Source: Neisseria gonorrhoeae
Lineage (GTDB): Bacteria > Pseudomonadota > Gammaproteobacteria > Burkholderiales > Neisseriaceae
DNA: 60,035 bases
Assembly (NCBI RefSeq): GCF_003315235.1
Contig: NZ_QNRU01000004.1
Span: forward strand, 1 to 60,035
Reading direction: 5' to 3'
Shown here: piece by piece, positions 9,619 through 17,406 of the stretch
Layout of the letters: each line of letters begins with the position of its first letter
How positions within the stretch are numbered: position 1 is the stretch's first letter
Position numbers and translations under genes: made by a program
Notes under the pieces: model-generated
What the model saw: the letters and a program-made list of their open reading frames with translations, nothing else
Database searches by the model: none
What the model was told of the DNA's origin: nothing

Positions 9619-10296
9619 ATGCAAGCCGATTTCAACCGCCCCGTCCTCGCCGTCGATACCGGAACTTCCTATTTGTCGCTCGCGCTGCGCGCCGACGGCG
9701 AAATCCGTCTGTTCCATCAGGAAGTCGGCATCCGCCAGTCCGAACTGATCCTGCCGGAAATCCGCACCCTATTCCGAAATGCGGGCATTACCGCCGCCGA
9801 TTTGGGGGCGATTGTTTATGCGAAAGGCCCCGGCGCGTTTACCGGACTGCGTATCGGCATCGGCGTGGCGCAAGGTTTGGCAACGCCGTTCGACACGCCT
9901 TTAATCGGCATCCCCACGCTCGATGCCGCCGCCTCGCTGCCGCCGCCGCAAAGCTGCATACTCGCCGCTGCGGACGCGCGTATGGGCGAAGTGTTTTATG
10001 CGTGGTTCGACACGCTGAACCGCCGCCGTTTGAGCGATTATCAAGTCGGTAGGGCGGCAGACATTGCCCTCCCCGAGGGGTACGTCTTTTCAGACGGCAT
10101 CGGCAGTGCGTTCGCACTGGAAAACCGTCCGCCCTTCTCAGGCAAACCCGATATGCCGACCGCCGCCGATTTTCTCGCGCTCGCCCTCGGCGGCGGCTAT
10201 CCCGCAACTGGCGCGGCACACGCCGAACTGCTCTACGTCCGCAACAAAATCGCCCTGACTGCCAAAGAACAGGCGGAACGGAAGGCACGAACATGA
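9619..10296 (+). CDS. tsaB: tRNA threonylcarbamoyladenosine complex subunit TsaB
   Basis: TsaB is an ASKHA-fold partner of TsaD and TsaE needed to make t6A37 in tRNAs reading ANN codons. The 225-residue protein begins FNRPVLAVDTGTSYLSLAL (phosphate-1-like motif) and has IVYAKGPGAFTGLRIGIGVAQGLA, the signature of the TsaB/TsaD family. FSDGIGSAF near residue 155 is an embedded uptake sequence. Its last codons overlap the rimI start (ACATGA), indicating translational coupling in a tsaB-rimI-UDG-like operon, an arrangement common in beta- and gammaproteobacteria. Confidence 0.93.
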   Translation: MQADFNRPVLAVDTGTSYLSLALRADGEIRLFHQEVGIRQSELILPEIRTLFRNAGITAADLGAIVYAKGPGAFTGLRIGIGVAQGLATPFDTPLIGIPTLDAAASLPPPQSCILAAADARMGEVFYAWFDTLNRRRLSDYQVGRAADIALPEGYVFSDGIGSAFALENRPPFSGKPDMPTAADFLALALGGGYPATGAAHAELLYVRNKIALTAKEQAERKART

Positions 10297-10733
10297 ACAT
10301 CCGCCCAGCCTTACCGTCCGACTGCGCCGCACTGGCCGCGCTCGATACCGTCTGCAACCCGTCCGCGTGGACGCAGCGCCAATTTGAGTCCGCGCTTGTT
10401 TCGCCGTCCGAACAGGTTTTCCTTGCGGAAAAAGACGGCAGGATTGCCGCCTTTATCGTTTGGCAGAACCTGCCCGACGAATCCGAACTGCACCTGATTG
10501 CCACCGCGCCCGAATGCCGCCGACGGGGCGTTGCGTCCGCCCTGCTCGAATATTGGTACGCACATCTGCCCGAAGGCACGCAACGCCTGCTGCTCGAAGT
10601 CCGCGCAGGCAACGCCGCCGCACAGGCACTGTATACCAAACACGGCTTCAGCATTGCGGGCAGGCGGAAAAACTATTACTGCGCCGCCGACGGGCAAACC
10701 GAAGATGCCGTCTTAATGGAGAAAATATGTTAA
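10293..10733 (+). CDS. rimI: Ribosomal protein S18 alanine N-acetyltransferase-like (RimI)
   Basis: This is a GNAT-family acetyltransferase of 146 residues. The acetyl-CoA motif A is visible as LHLIATAPECRRRGVASALL (R-x-x-G-x-A), followed by LLEVRAGNAAAQALYTKHGFSIAGRRKNYY, the typical RimI tail with conserved Asn and Tyr. RimI acetylates the N-terminal Ala of S18. It overlaps tsaB by four bases and the next gene by seven. Confidence 0.9.
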   Translation: MNIRPALPSDCAALAALDTVCNPSAWTQRQFESALVSPSEQVFLAEKDGRIAAFIVWQNLPDESELHLIATAPECRRRGVASALLEYWYAHLPEGTQRLLLEVRAGNAAAQALYTKHGFSIAGRRKNYYCAADGQTEDAVLMEKIC

Positions 10734-11464
10734 GCGCGCGCTACCTCCACCTGCACGAGGCTTTGGGCTTGGGTCCGATGTGGCTGAAACAGGCCGCCGC
10801 CGTCCTGCCGCCCAAAAACACACCCGCAACCCCGGCACAGGCACGTCCCCAAACCGTCCGCGCCGCCACGATCCGCCCTTCCCAACCCCATAACGTTCAG
10901 GCGCGGCTCGAAACGATGAAAGCGTTGGAAACCGCCGCCGTACATACGCGCAAACCCGCGCCTGAAACCGAAACGCCCCCGCCCGGCCTTTCAGACGGCA
11001 TCGCCCCCGTTCCCGCCGCTTCGGGCATCACCAAGCTTGCCGTCGTCAGCCTGTGTCCGCCGATCGAGGATGCGGTTTACGGGCAACTGTTCCACGGCAA
11101 AGCGGGCATCCTGCTCGACAACATCCTCAAAGCCGCAGGACTGGATGCCGCCTATGTCCACAAAACCTGTTGGGTGAAAACCGCCGCCGTCGGTAACCCG
11201 ATGCCGTCTGAACAGGCCGTCGCGGATGCGCTGGGTCAAATCGCCGGGGAACTCGACGGCTGCCGCGCCCCCGCCGTCCTATTCCTCGGACAGGCGTTTG
11301 TCAACCTGGAACGGCAGGCGATGATTGAAACTTTGTGCGGCAGCCGTCCCTTCTTCATCATCGACCATCCCGCCCGGCTGTTGCGCCAACCCGAACTCAA
11401 AGCCCGAAACTGGCAGGTGTTGAAACAGTTGAAACGCGCCTTGCGGCAAGGCGGCGGCAGTTGA
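10727..11464 (+). CDS. Uracil-DNA glycosylase-like protein (family 4 resemblance, degenerate)
   Basis: The 245-residue protein has a variable Pro/Ala-rich N-terminal third (residues 20-95). Its C-terminal half follows the family 4 UDG plan: LFHGKAGILLDNILKAAGLDAAYVHKTCWVKT (substrate loop), APAVLFLGQAFVNL, and IIDHPARLLRQPELKARNW, corresponding to the family's HHPA-x-LL-R-P motif. The usual N-terminal GEGPG catalytic/cluster motif is replaced by SLCPPIED, and the four-cysteine Fe-S pattern is not evident. Glycosylase activity is therefore doubtful. The start ATG overlaps the rimI stop. Being third in the tsaB-rimI operon is a conserved position for UDG-like genes. Confidence 0.75.
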   Translation: MLSARYLHLHEALGLGPMWLKQAAAVLPPKNTPATPAQARPQTVRAATIRPSQPHNVQARLETMKALETAAVHTRKPAPETETPPPGLSDGIAPVPAASGITKLAVVSLCPPIEDAVYGQLFHGKAGILLDNILKAAGLDAAYVHKTCWVKTAAVGNPMPSEQAVADALGQIAGELDGCRAPAVLFLGQAFVNLERQAMIETLCGSRPFFIIDHPARLLRQPELKARNWQVLKQLKRALRQGGGS

Positions 11465-11525
11465 AGCGCGCCGCACGGGGCGGTAGAATCGCAACTGCGT
11501 CCCAATATCTGACAGAAAGCACAAA

Positions 11526-12167
11526 ATGACTGATTTCCGCCAAGATTTCCTCAAATTCTCCCTCGCCCAAAATGTTTTGAAATTCGGCGAATTTACCACC
11601 AAAGCCGGACGGCGGTCGCCCTATTTCTTCAATGCCGGCCTCTTCAACGACGGCGCGTCCACGCTGCAACTGGCAAAATTCTATGCACAATCCATCATTG
11701 AAAGCGGCATCCGATTCGATATGCTGTTCGGCCCCGCCTACAAAGGCATTATTTTGGCGGCGGCAACCGCGATGATGCTGGCGGAAAAAGGCGTGAACGT
11801 CCCGTTTGCCTACAACCGCAAAGAAGCCAAAGACCGCGGCGAAGGCGGCGTGTTGGTCGGCGCGCCGCTTAAAGGGCGCGTGCTGATTATCGACGACGTG
11901 ATTTCCGCCGGCACATCCGTACGCGAATCAATCAAACTGATTGAAGCGGAGGGTGCAACCCCCGCCGGTGTCGCCATCGCGCTCGACCGCATGGAAAAAG
12001 GCACGGGTGAATTGAGCGCGGTTCAGGAAGTGGAAAAACAATACGGCCTGCCCGTCGCCCCCATCGCCAGCCTGAACGATTTGTTTATCCTGTTGCAAAA
12101 CAACCCCGAATTCGGACAGTTCCTCGAACCCGTCCGCACCTACCGCCGGCAGTACGGCGTAGAATAA
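11526..12167 (+). CDS. pyrE: Orotate phosphoribosyltransferase
   Basis: PyrE transfers phosphoribose from PRPP to orotate in pyrimidine synthesis. The 213-residue protein begins MTDFRQDFLKFSLAQNVLKFGEF and carries GRRSPYFFNAGLF (orotate loop). The PRPP-binding signature GRVLIIDDVISAGTSVRES lies at about residues 118-136, and a flexible-loop segment KEAKDRGEGG precedes it. Length and order are typical. The gene begins 61 bases after the UDG-like gene and may have its own start. Confidence 0.96.
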   Translation: MTDFRQDFLKFSLAQNVLKFGEFTTKAGRRSPYFFNAGLFNDGASTLQLAKFYAQSIIESGIRFDMLFGPAYKGIILAAATAMMLAEKGVNVPFAYNRKEAKDRGEGGVLVGAPLKGRVLIIDDVISAGTSVRESIKLIEAEGATPAGVAIALDRMEKGTGELSAVQEVEKQYGLPVAPIASLNDLFILLQNNPEFGQFLEPVRTYRRQYGVE

Positions 12168-12234
12168 AGCATATGCCGTCCGAACCACCTGCCGCTTCAG
12201 ACGGCATCAAACCGACACACACCGAGAAAACATC

Positions 12235-12663
12235 ATGCCCGCCTGTTTCTGTCCGCACTGCAAAACCCGCCTCTGGGTCAAAGAAACCCAGCTCAACGTC
12301 GCCCAAGGCTTCGTCGTCTGCCAAAAATGCGAAGGGCTGTTTAAAGCCAAAGACCATCTGGCAAGCACGAAAGAACCTATATTCAACGATTTGCCCGAAG
12401 CTGTTTCGGATGTCAAACTCGTCCACCGCATCGGCACGCACGCCATTAGCAAGAAACAGATTTCCCGCGACGAAATCGCCGATATCCTCAACGGCGGTAC
12501 AACCCTGCACGATACGCCGCCCGCAACCGCCGCTGCCGCACCTGCCGCCGCACCGCAGGTTTCCGTACCGCCCGCCCGTCAGGAAGGGCTCAACTGGACT
12601 ATTGCAACCCTGTTCGCACTTATCGTCCTCATTATGCAGCTTTCCTACCTCTTCATCCTATGA
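12235..12663 (+). CDS. Zinc-ribbon, single-TM membrane protein
   Basis: The 142-residue protein opens with an MJ0042-type zinc ribbon: CPHCKTRLWVKETQ...VVCQKCEGLFKAKDHL has two CxxC pairs. A polar, Ala/Pro-rich middle (residues 95-120) follows, and one C-terminal membrane helix (LNWTIATLFALIVLIMQLSYLFIL). DUF3426-family proteins share this plan. The role is unknown. Its stop overlaps the argA ATG (CTATGA), so the two are probably translated together; no functional link is known. Confidence 0.8.
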   Translation: MPACFCPHCKTRLWVKETQLNVAQGFVVCQKCEGLFKAKDHLASTKEPIFNDLPEAVSDVKLVHRIGTHAISKKQISRDEIADILNGGTTLHDTPPATAAAAPAAAPQVSVPPARQEGLNWTIATLFALIVLIMQLSYLFIL

Positions 12664-13970
12664 ACGCGCCCGACAGCTTTGTCGCCCACTTCCGCGAAGC
12701 CGCCCCCTACATCCGCCAAATGCGCGGCACGACACTGGTCGCCGGCATAGACGGCCGCCTGCTCGAAGGCGGCACCTTAAATAAGCTCGCCGCCGACATC
12801 GGGCTGTTGTCGCAACTGGGCATCCGACTCGTCCTCATCCACGGCGCGTACCACTTCCTCGACCGCCTCGCCGCCGCGCAAGGCCGCACGCCGCATTATT
12901 GCCGGGGTTTGCGCGTTACCGACGAAACCTCGCTCGGACAGGCGCAGCAGTTTGCCGGCACCGTCCGCAGCCGTTTTGAAGCCGCATTGTGCGGCAGCGT
13001 TTCAGGATTCGCGCGCGCGCCTTCCGTCCCGCTCGTATCGGGCAACTTCCTGACCGCCCGTCCGATAGGCGTGATTGACGGAACCGATATGGAATACGCG
13101 GGCGTTATCCGCAAAACCGACACCGCCGCCCTCCGTTTCCAACTCGACGCGGGCAATATCGTCTGGATGCCGCCGCTCGGGCATTCCTACGGCGGCAAAA
13201 CCTTCAATCTCGATATGGTGCAGGCCGCCGCTTCCGTCGCCGTCTCGCTTCAGGCCGAAAAACTCGTTTACCTGACCCTTTCAGACGGCATTTCCCGCCC
13301 CGACGGCACGCTCGCCGAAACCCTCTCGGCACAGGAAGCGCAATCGCTGGCGGAACACGCCGCCAGCGAAACCCGACGACTGATTTCGTCCGCCGTTGCC
13401 GCGCTCGAAGGCGGCGTGCATCGCGTCCAAATCCTCAACGGGGCCGCCGACGGCAGCCTGCTGCAAGAACTCTTCACCCGCAACGGCATCGGCACGTCCA
13501 TTGCCAAAGAAGCCTTCGTCTCCATCCGGCAGGCGCACAGCGGCGACATCCCGCACATCGCCGCCCTCATCCGCCCGCTGGAAGAACAGGGCATCCTATT
13601 GCACCGCAGCCGCGAATACCTCGAAAACCACATTTCCGAATTTTCCATCCTCGAACACGACGGCAACCTGTACGGCTGTGCCGCACTCAAAACCTTTGCC
13701 GAAGCCGATTGCGGCGAAATCGCCTGCCTTGCCGTCTCGCCGCAGGCACAGGACGGCGGCTACGGCGAACGCCTGCTTGCCCACATTATCGATAAGGCGC
13801 GCGGCATAGGCATAAGCAGGCTGTTCGCACTGTCCACAAATACCGGCGAATGGTTTGCCGAACGCGGCTTTCAGACGGCATCGGAAGACGAGCTGCCCGA
13901 AACGCGGCGCAAAGACTACCGCAGCAACGGACGAAACTCGCATATTCTGGTGCGTCGCCTGCACCGCTGA
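12660..13970 (+). CDS. argA: Amino-acid N-acetyltransferase (N-acetylglutamate synthase)
   Basis: ArgA makes N-acetylglutamate, the first step of arginine synthesis. The 436-residue protein has an amino-acid-kinase-like N-terminal domain (about residues 20-285; LVLIHGAYHFLDRLAAAQGR for ligand binding). A C-terminal GNAT domain follows (about 290-436; IACLAVSPQAQDGGYGERLLAHIIDKARGIG as the acetyl-CoA motif). This two-domain form is the classical bacterial ArgA. LSDGISRPDG near residue 206 is an embedded uptake sequence. It overlaps the zinc-ribbon gene by four bases and is followed by a terminator. Confidence 0.94.
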   Translation: MNAPDSFVAHFREAAPYIRQMRGTTLVAGIDGRLLEGGTLNKLAADIGLLSQLGIRLVLIHGAYHFLDRLAAAQGRTPHYCRGLRVTDETSLGQAQQFAGTVRSRFEAALCGSVSGFARAPSVPLVSGNFLTARPIGVIDGTDMEYAGVIRKTDTAALRFQLDAGNIVWMPPLGHSYGGKTFNLDMVQAAASVAVSLQAEKLVYLTLSDGISRPDGTLAETLSAQEAQSLAEHAASETRRLISSAVAALEGGVHRVQILNGAADGSLLQELFTRNGIGTSIAKEAFVSIRQAHSGDIPHIAALIRPLEEQGILLHRSREYLENHISEFSILEHDGNLYGCAALKTFAEADCGEIACLAVSPQAQDGGYGERLLAHIIDKARGIGISRLFALSTNTGEWFAERGFQTASEDELPETRRKDYRSNGRNSHILVRRLHR

Positions 13971-13992
13971 CCGCAACGGAAAGCCGCCGCAG

Positions 13993-14026
13993 AAATGCCG
14001 CCTGAACCCCGTTTCAGACGGCATTT
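13993..14026 (+). terminator. Terminator after argA
   Basis: The arms AAATGCCGCCTGAA and TTTCAGACGGCATTT form a hairpin 23 bases after the argA stop. Confidence 0.75.
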
Positions 14027-14065
14027 CCCCGATTATAAAGACCTGCCCGACCCTCAAGGACCCCG

Positions 14066-16081
14066 ATGAAATCCTACCCCGACCCCTACCGCCATTTTGA
14101 AAACCTCGATTCCGCCGAAACGCAAAACTTCGCTGCTGAAGCGAATGCCGAAACGCGCGCGCGTTTTTTAAACAACGACAAGGCGCGCGCACTTTCAGAC
14201 GGCATTTTGAATCAAATGCAGGACACGCGGCAGATTCCGTTTTGTCAGGAACACCGCGCGCGGATGTACCATTTCCATCAGAATGCGGAATATCCGAAGG
14301 GCGTGTACCGCGTGTGTACGGCGGCGACCTACCGTTCCGGCTATCCCGAGTGGAAAATCCTGTTTTCGGTGGCGGATTTCGATGAGTTGCTCGGCGACGA
14401 TGTGTATTTGGGCGGCGTGTCGCACTTGGTGGAGCAGCCCAACCGCGCGCTGCTGACTTTGAACAAATCGGGCGGCGATACGGCGTATACGCTGGAAGTG
14501 GATTTGGAAGCAGGGGAATTGGTAGAGGGCGGTTTTCACTTTCCGGCAGGCAAAAACCATGTGTCGTGGCGCGATGAAAACAGCGTGTGGGTGTGTCCGG
14601 CTTGGGACGAACGCCAGTTGACCGAATCGGGCTATCCGCGCGAAGTGTGGCTGGTGGAACGCGGCAAGAGTTTCGAGGAAAGCCTGCCGGCGTACCAAAT
14701 CGATAAAGGCGCGATGATGGTAAACGCGTGGCGTTACCTCGATCCGCAGGGTTCGCCGATTGATTTGATTGAAGCGTCGGACGGTTTTTACACCAAGACG
14801 TATTTGCAGGTGTCGTCCGAAGGCGGGGCGAAACCGTTGAACCTGCCTAATGATTGCGATGTGGTCGGCTATCTGGCGGGACATCTTTTGCTGACGCTGC
14901 GCAAGGACTGGCACCGCGCGAACCAAAGCTATCCGAGTGGCGCGTTGGTGGCGGTGAAACTGAATCGGGGCGAACTCGGGGCGGCGCAGCTTTTGTTTGC
15001 GCCCGATGAAACGCAGGCATTGGAAAGCGTGGAAACGACCAAGCGTTTTGTGGTGGCAAGCCTGCTGGAGAATGTACAAGGCCGTCTGAAAGCGTGGCGG
15101 TTTGCCGACAGCAAATGGCAGGAAGCCGAGTTGCCGCACCTGCCCTCGGGCGCGTTGGAAATGACCGACCAACCGTGGGGCGGCGACGTGGTTTATCTTG
15201 CCGCCAGCGATTTCACCACGCCGCTGACGCTGTTTGCGCTGGATTTGAACGTGATGGAACTGACCGTCATGCGCCTCCAGCCGCAGCAGTTTGTTTCAGA
15301 CGGCATCGAAGTGCGGCAGTTTTGGGCGGTGTCGTCCGACGGCGAACGCATTCCTTATTTCCACGTCGGCAAAAACGCCGCGCCCGACACGCCGACCTTA
15401 GTCTATGCTTACGGAGGTTTCGGCATTCCTGAATTGCCGCATTATCTGGGCAGCGTCGGCAAATATTGGCTGGAAGAGGGCAATGCCTTTGTATTGGCAA
15501 ACATCCGCGGCGGCGGAGAATTCGGCCCGCGCTGGCATCAGGCGGCGCAGGGAATCAGCAAACACAAAAGCGTTGATGATTTGTTGGCAGTCGTGCGTGA
15601 TTTGTCCGAACGCGGCATGAGTTCGCCCAAACACATCGGCTTGCAGGGCGGCAGCAACGGCGGCCTGATTACCGCCGCCGCCTTCGTGCGCGAACCGCAA
15701 AGCATCGGTGCGCTGGTGTGCGAAGTACCGCTGACCGATATGATCCGTTATCCGCTGCTGTCCGCCGGTTCAAGTTGGACGGACGAATACGGCAATCCGC
15801 AGAAATACGAAGCCTGCAAACGCCGGCTGGGCGAATTGTCGCCGTATCACAATCTTTCAGACGGCATCGATTATCCGCCCGCACTCATTACCACCAGCCT
15901 CAGCGACGACCGCGTCCATCCCGCCCACGCGCTCAAATTCTACGCCAAACTGCGCGAAACCTCGCCGCAATCTTGGCTCTACTCGCCTGACGGCGGCGGC
16001 CATACCGGCAACGGCACCCAACGCGAATCCGCCGACAAACTCGCCTGCGTGTTGCTGTTTTTGAAAGAATTTTTGGGATAA
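14066..16081 (+). CDS. Prolyl oligopeptidase family serine peptidase (S9A)
   Basis: The 671-residue protein has a beta-propeller-like N-terminal region (to about residue 400) and an alpha/beta-hydrolase domain. Catalytic residues are visible: nucleophile Ser in GLQGGSNGGLITAA (about residue 535), Asp in SLSDDRVHPAHALKF (about 618) and His in DGGGHTGNG (about 655). The oxyanion-side motif YGGFGIPELPHY is present. These enzymes cleave after proline in short peptides. No signal peptide is seen, so it is likely cytoplasmic. Several SDGI segments (residues 45, 412, 602) are uptake sequences in the coding frame. Homologues are widespread in Neisseria as an uncharacterised peptidase. Confidence 0.9.
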   Translation: MKSYPDPYRHFENLDSAETQNFAAEANAETRARFLNNDKARALSDGILNQMQDTRQIPFCQEHRARMYHFHQNAEYPKGVYRVCTAATYRSGYPEWKILFSVADFDELLGDDVYLGGVSHLVEQPNRALLTLNKSGGDTAYTLEVDLEAGELVEGGFHFPAGKNHVSWRDENSVWVCPAWDERQLTESGYPREVWLVERGKSFEESLPAYQIDKGAMMVNAWRYLDPQGSPIDLIEASDGFYTKTYLQVSSEGGAKPLNLPNDCDVVGYLAGHLLLTLRKDWHRANQSYPSGALVAVKLNRGELGAAQLLFAPDETQALESVETTKRFVVASLLENVQGRLKAWRFADSKWQEAELPHLPSGALEMTDQPWGGDVVYLAASDFTTPLTLFALDLNVMELTVMRLQPQQFVSDGIEVRQFWAVSSDGERIPYFHVGKNAAPDTPTLVYAYGGFGIPELPHYLGSVGKYWLEEGNAFVLANIRGGGEFGPRWHQAAQGISKHKSVDDLLAVVRDLSERGMSSPKHIGLQGGSNGGLITAAAFVREPQSIGALVCEVPLTDMIRYPLLSAGSSWTDEYGNPQKYEACKRRLGELSPYHNLSDGIDYPPALITTSLSDDRVHPAHALKFYAKLRETSPQSWLYSPDGGGHTGNGTQRESADKLACVLLFLKEFLG

Positions 16082-16111
16082 GGGCAGGGGGCGACACTGC
16101 CGCCGCGAATG

Positions 16112-16153
16112 AAAAAAGATCGTCTGAAATTGCTTTTTCAGACGATCTTTTTT
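16112..16153. terminator. Bidirectional terminator between the peptidase and mpeR
   Basis: AAAAAAGATCGTCTGAAA and TTTCAGACGATCTTTTTT form a symmetrical hairpin with A and T runs on both sides, placed between convergent genes. The arms are the GATCGTCTGAAA variant rather than the canonical uptake sequence. Confidence 0.85.
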
Positions 16154-16193
16154 AATGGTTGTTTCAAATCAAAATATCTATGCCGTCGGCCCA

Positions 16194-17150
16194 TCAGCAC
16201 TTTTTCACATCCGAAGGCAAAAATCCGTAATGCCGCCTGAACGCTTCGTTGAACCGTCCCGCGTGGCGGTAGCCGCAAAAGTGCATCGCGGCTTGGATGG
16301 TGCTGCCCGATTCGATGAGGGCGAGCGCGTGTTCCAGCCGCAGGCGGCGCAGGCGTCCGGCGACGGTTTCGCCGGTTTGCGCTTTGAAATAGCGTTTCAG
16401 GTAGCATTCGTTCAGCCCGACGCGGCGGGCGATTTCGGCGATGGTCAGCGGGCGGGCGAATTCGCTGTTCAAAATATCGGCGGCTTCGTCTATGCGCCGG
16501 CGGCGGTAGCCGTTGTCGTGGCGGCGGAAGGTGAAGCGTAATAATCGGGCGGAGAGTTCCAGCGCGTCGGCTTCGTCGGCGAGCAGGTCGAAGCCGTCCG
16601 ATTCGAACGGGCGTTGCAGCAGGGGGCAGGCCGCCGCCGTCAGTGTCCCCGCGTTTTGCGCCAGCCGTTGCAGGGCGAATCGGCCTATCGTTTGCGGCGA
16701 AAACAGGCGTTCGTCCAGTAAACCTTCGTCGTGCCAGCGGCGCAGTTTTTCCAGCGAAAAATCCAAATGCAGCGCGCACATGCCGCCGCTGTCTGGCAGC
16801 AGGGTTTCGGATACGTCCGCCAGTTCGCCGCGTACCAGCCAGATTTCGCCGGCAGACGGGCGGTATTCCCTGCCGCCCATTTGTAACCGGTTCTGCCCCG
16901 ATACCATGACGAACAAGGCGCAGTTGTGGCTGAAATTGTGGATTTCGGTGGGAAACGCACCCGTTCCGCCGCCGCGCATCCGTGATAAGGTGATGCCCGA
17001 GTCGAAGCGGTTGATGCACATTTTCAGATGCAAACCGGGCTGTTTTGCCTGCGCAATGAGTGCGCTGTCGGAACAGCCGTCCAACGCCCAGCCGGATTTA
17101 TCGGAGCGGACATAGGTTTGGTACTGGCGGTAGATGGCGGCGGTGTTCAT
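16194..17150 (-). CDS. mpeR: AraC/XylS-family regulator, MpeR type
   Basis: The 318-residue regulator has an N-terminal sensing domain (about 1-215). A C-terminal pair of AraC-type helix-turn-helices follows (about 222-315): PLTIAEIARRVGLNECYLKRYFKAQTGET and IQAAMHFCGYRHAGRFNEAFRRHYGFLPSD. Its position next to a TonB-dependent receptor and a FetB-like gene matches gonococcal MpeR, an iron-repressed regulator reported to activate fetA and repress mtrF. A candidate Fur site lies in its upstream region (17191-17209). The domain is intact here; the gene is known to be variable or missing in meningococci. Confidence 0.85.
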   Translation of the reverse strand: MNTAAIYRQYQTYVRSDKSGWALDGCSDSALIAQAKQPGLHLKMCINRFDSGITLSRMRGGGTGAFPTEIHNFSHNCALFVMVSGQNRLQMGGREYRPSAGEIWLVRGELADVSETLLPDSGGMCALHLDFSLEKLRRWHDEGLLDERLFSPQTIGRFALQRLAQNAGTLTAAACPLLQRPFESDGFDLLADEADALELSARLLRFTFRRHDNGYRRRRIDEAADILNSEFARPLTIAEIARRVGLNECYLKRYFKAQTGETVAGRLRRLRLEHALALIESGSTIQAAMHFCGYRHAGRFNEAFRRHYGFLPSDVKKC

Positions 17151-17190
17151 GATTGGATAGGAACGAGTTGTCTAACAAATGAATTAAATA

Positions 17191-17209
17191 GGAATTATTA
17201 CCAATAATC
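17191..17209 (-). promoter_or_regulatory. Candidate Fur box upstream of mpeR
   Basis: On the minus strand the site reads GATTATTGGTAATAATTCC, an imperfect match to the 19-base Fur consensus, 41 bases upstream of the mpeR ATG. Iron repression of mpeR is reported; this site is inferred by eye. Confidence 0.45.
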
Positions 17210-17233
17210 AAGCACAGGGATTGGTTGGAACGG

Positions 17234-17270
17234 AAAAGGTCGTCTGAAAGGGTGTTTCAGACGACCTTTT
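17234..17270. terminator. Hairpin between divergent iron genes
   Basis: AAAAGGTCGTCTGAAA and TTTCAGACGACCTTTT form a terminator-like hairpin, yet it lies between two divergently transcribed genes. It may insulate the two promoters or mark a past rearrangement. Confidence 0.6.
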
Positions 17271-17276
17271 CCGTTT

Positions 17277-17328
17277 CGGGAATTTGTTTTGCCGTATCGG
17301 GAATTTGTTTTGCCGTATCGGGAATTTT
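17277..17328. repeat. 21-bp tandem repeat, about 2.5 copies
   Basis: The unit CGGGAATTTGTTTTGCCGTA plus T repeats at 17277, 17298 and partly at 17319. It lies between the hairpin and the candidate Fur box of the FetB-like gene. Copy number could vary between strains. Confidence 0.8.
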
Positions 17329-17364
17329 GCGTTTTGCGGCGTGGTTTCTGCAGGTTGTTTGCTT

Positions 17365-17383
17365 AATAATAAACATTCTTATT
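17365..17383 (+). promoter_or_regulatory. Candidate Fur box upstream of the FetB-like gene
   Basis: AATAATAAACATTCTTATT is a near palindrome with AATAA/TTATT arms, 24 bases before the GTG start. This suits iron repression of the binding protein, cupin and receptor downstream. Inferred by eye. Confidence 0.5.
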
Positions 17384-17406
17384 CGTATGCAAAGGAACCG
17401 CACACC

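Noticed and set aside
14195-15172. A 325-codon open frame opposite the prolyl oligopeptidase
   Set aside because: Shadow of the peptidase gene; rich in Arg/His/Gln as expected from complementing GC-rich codons.
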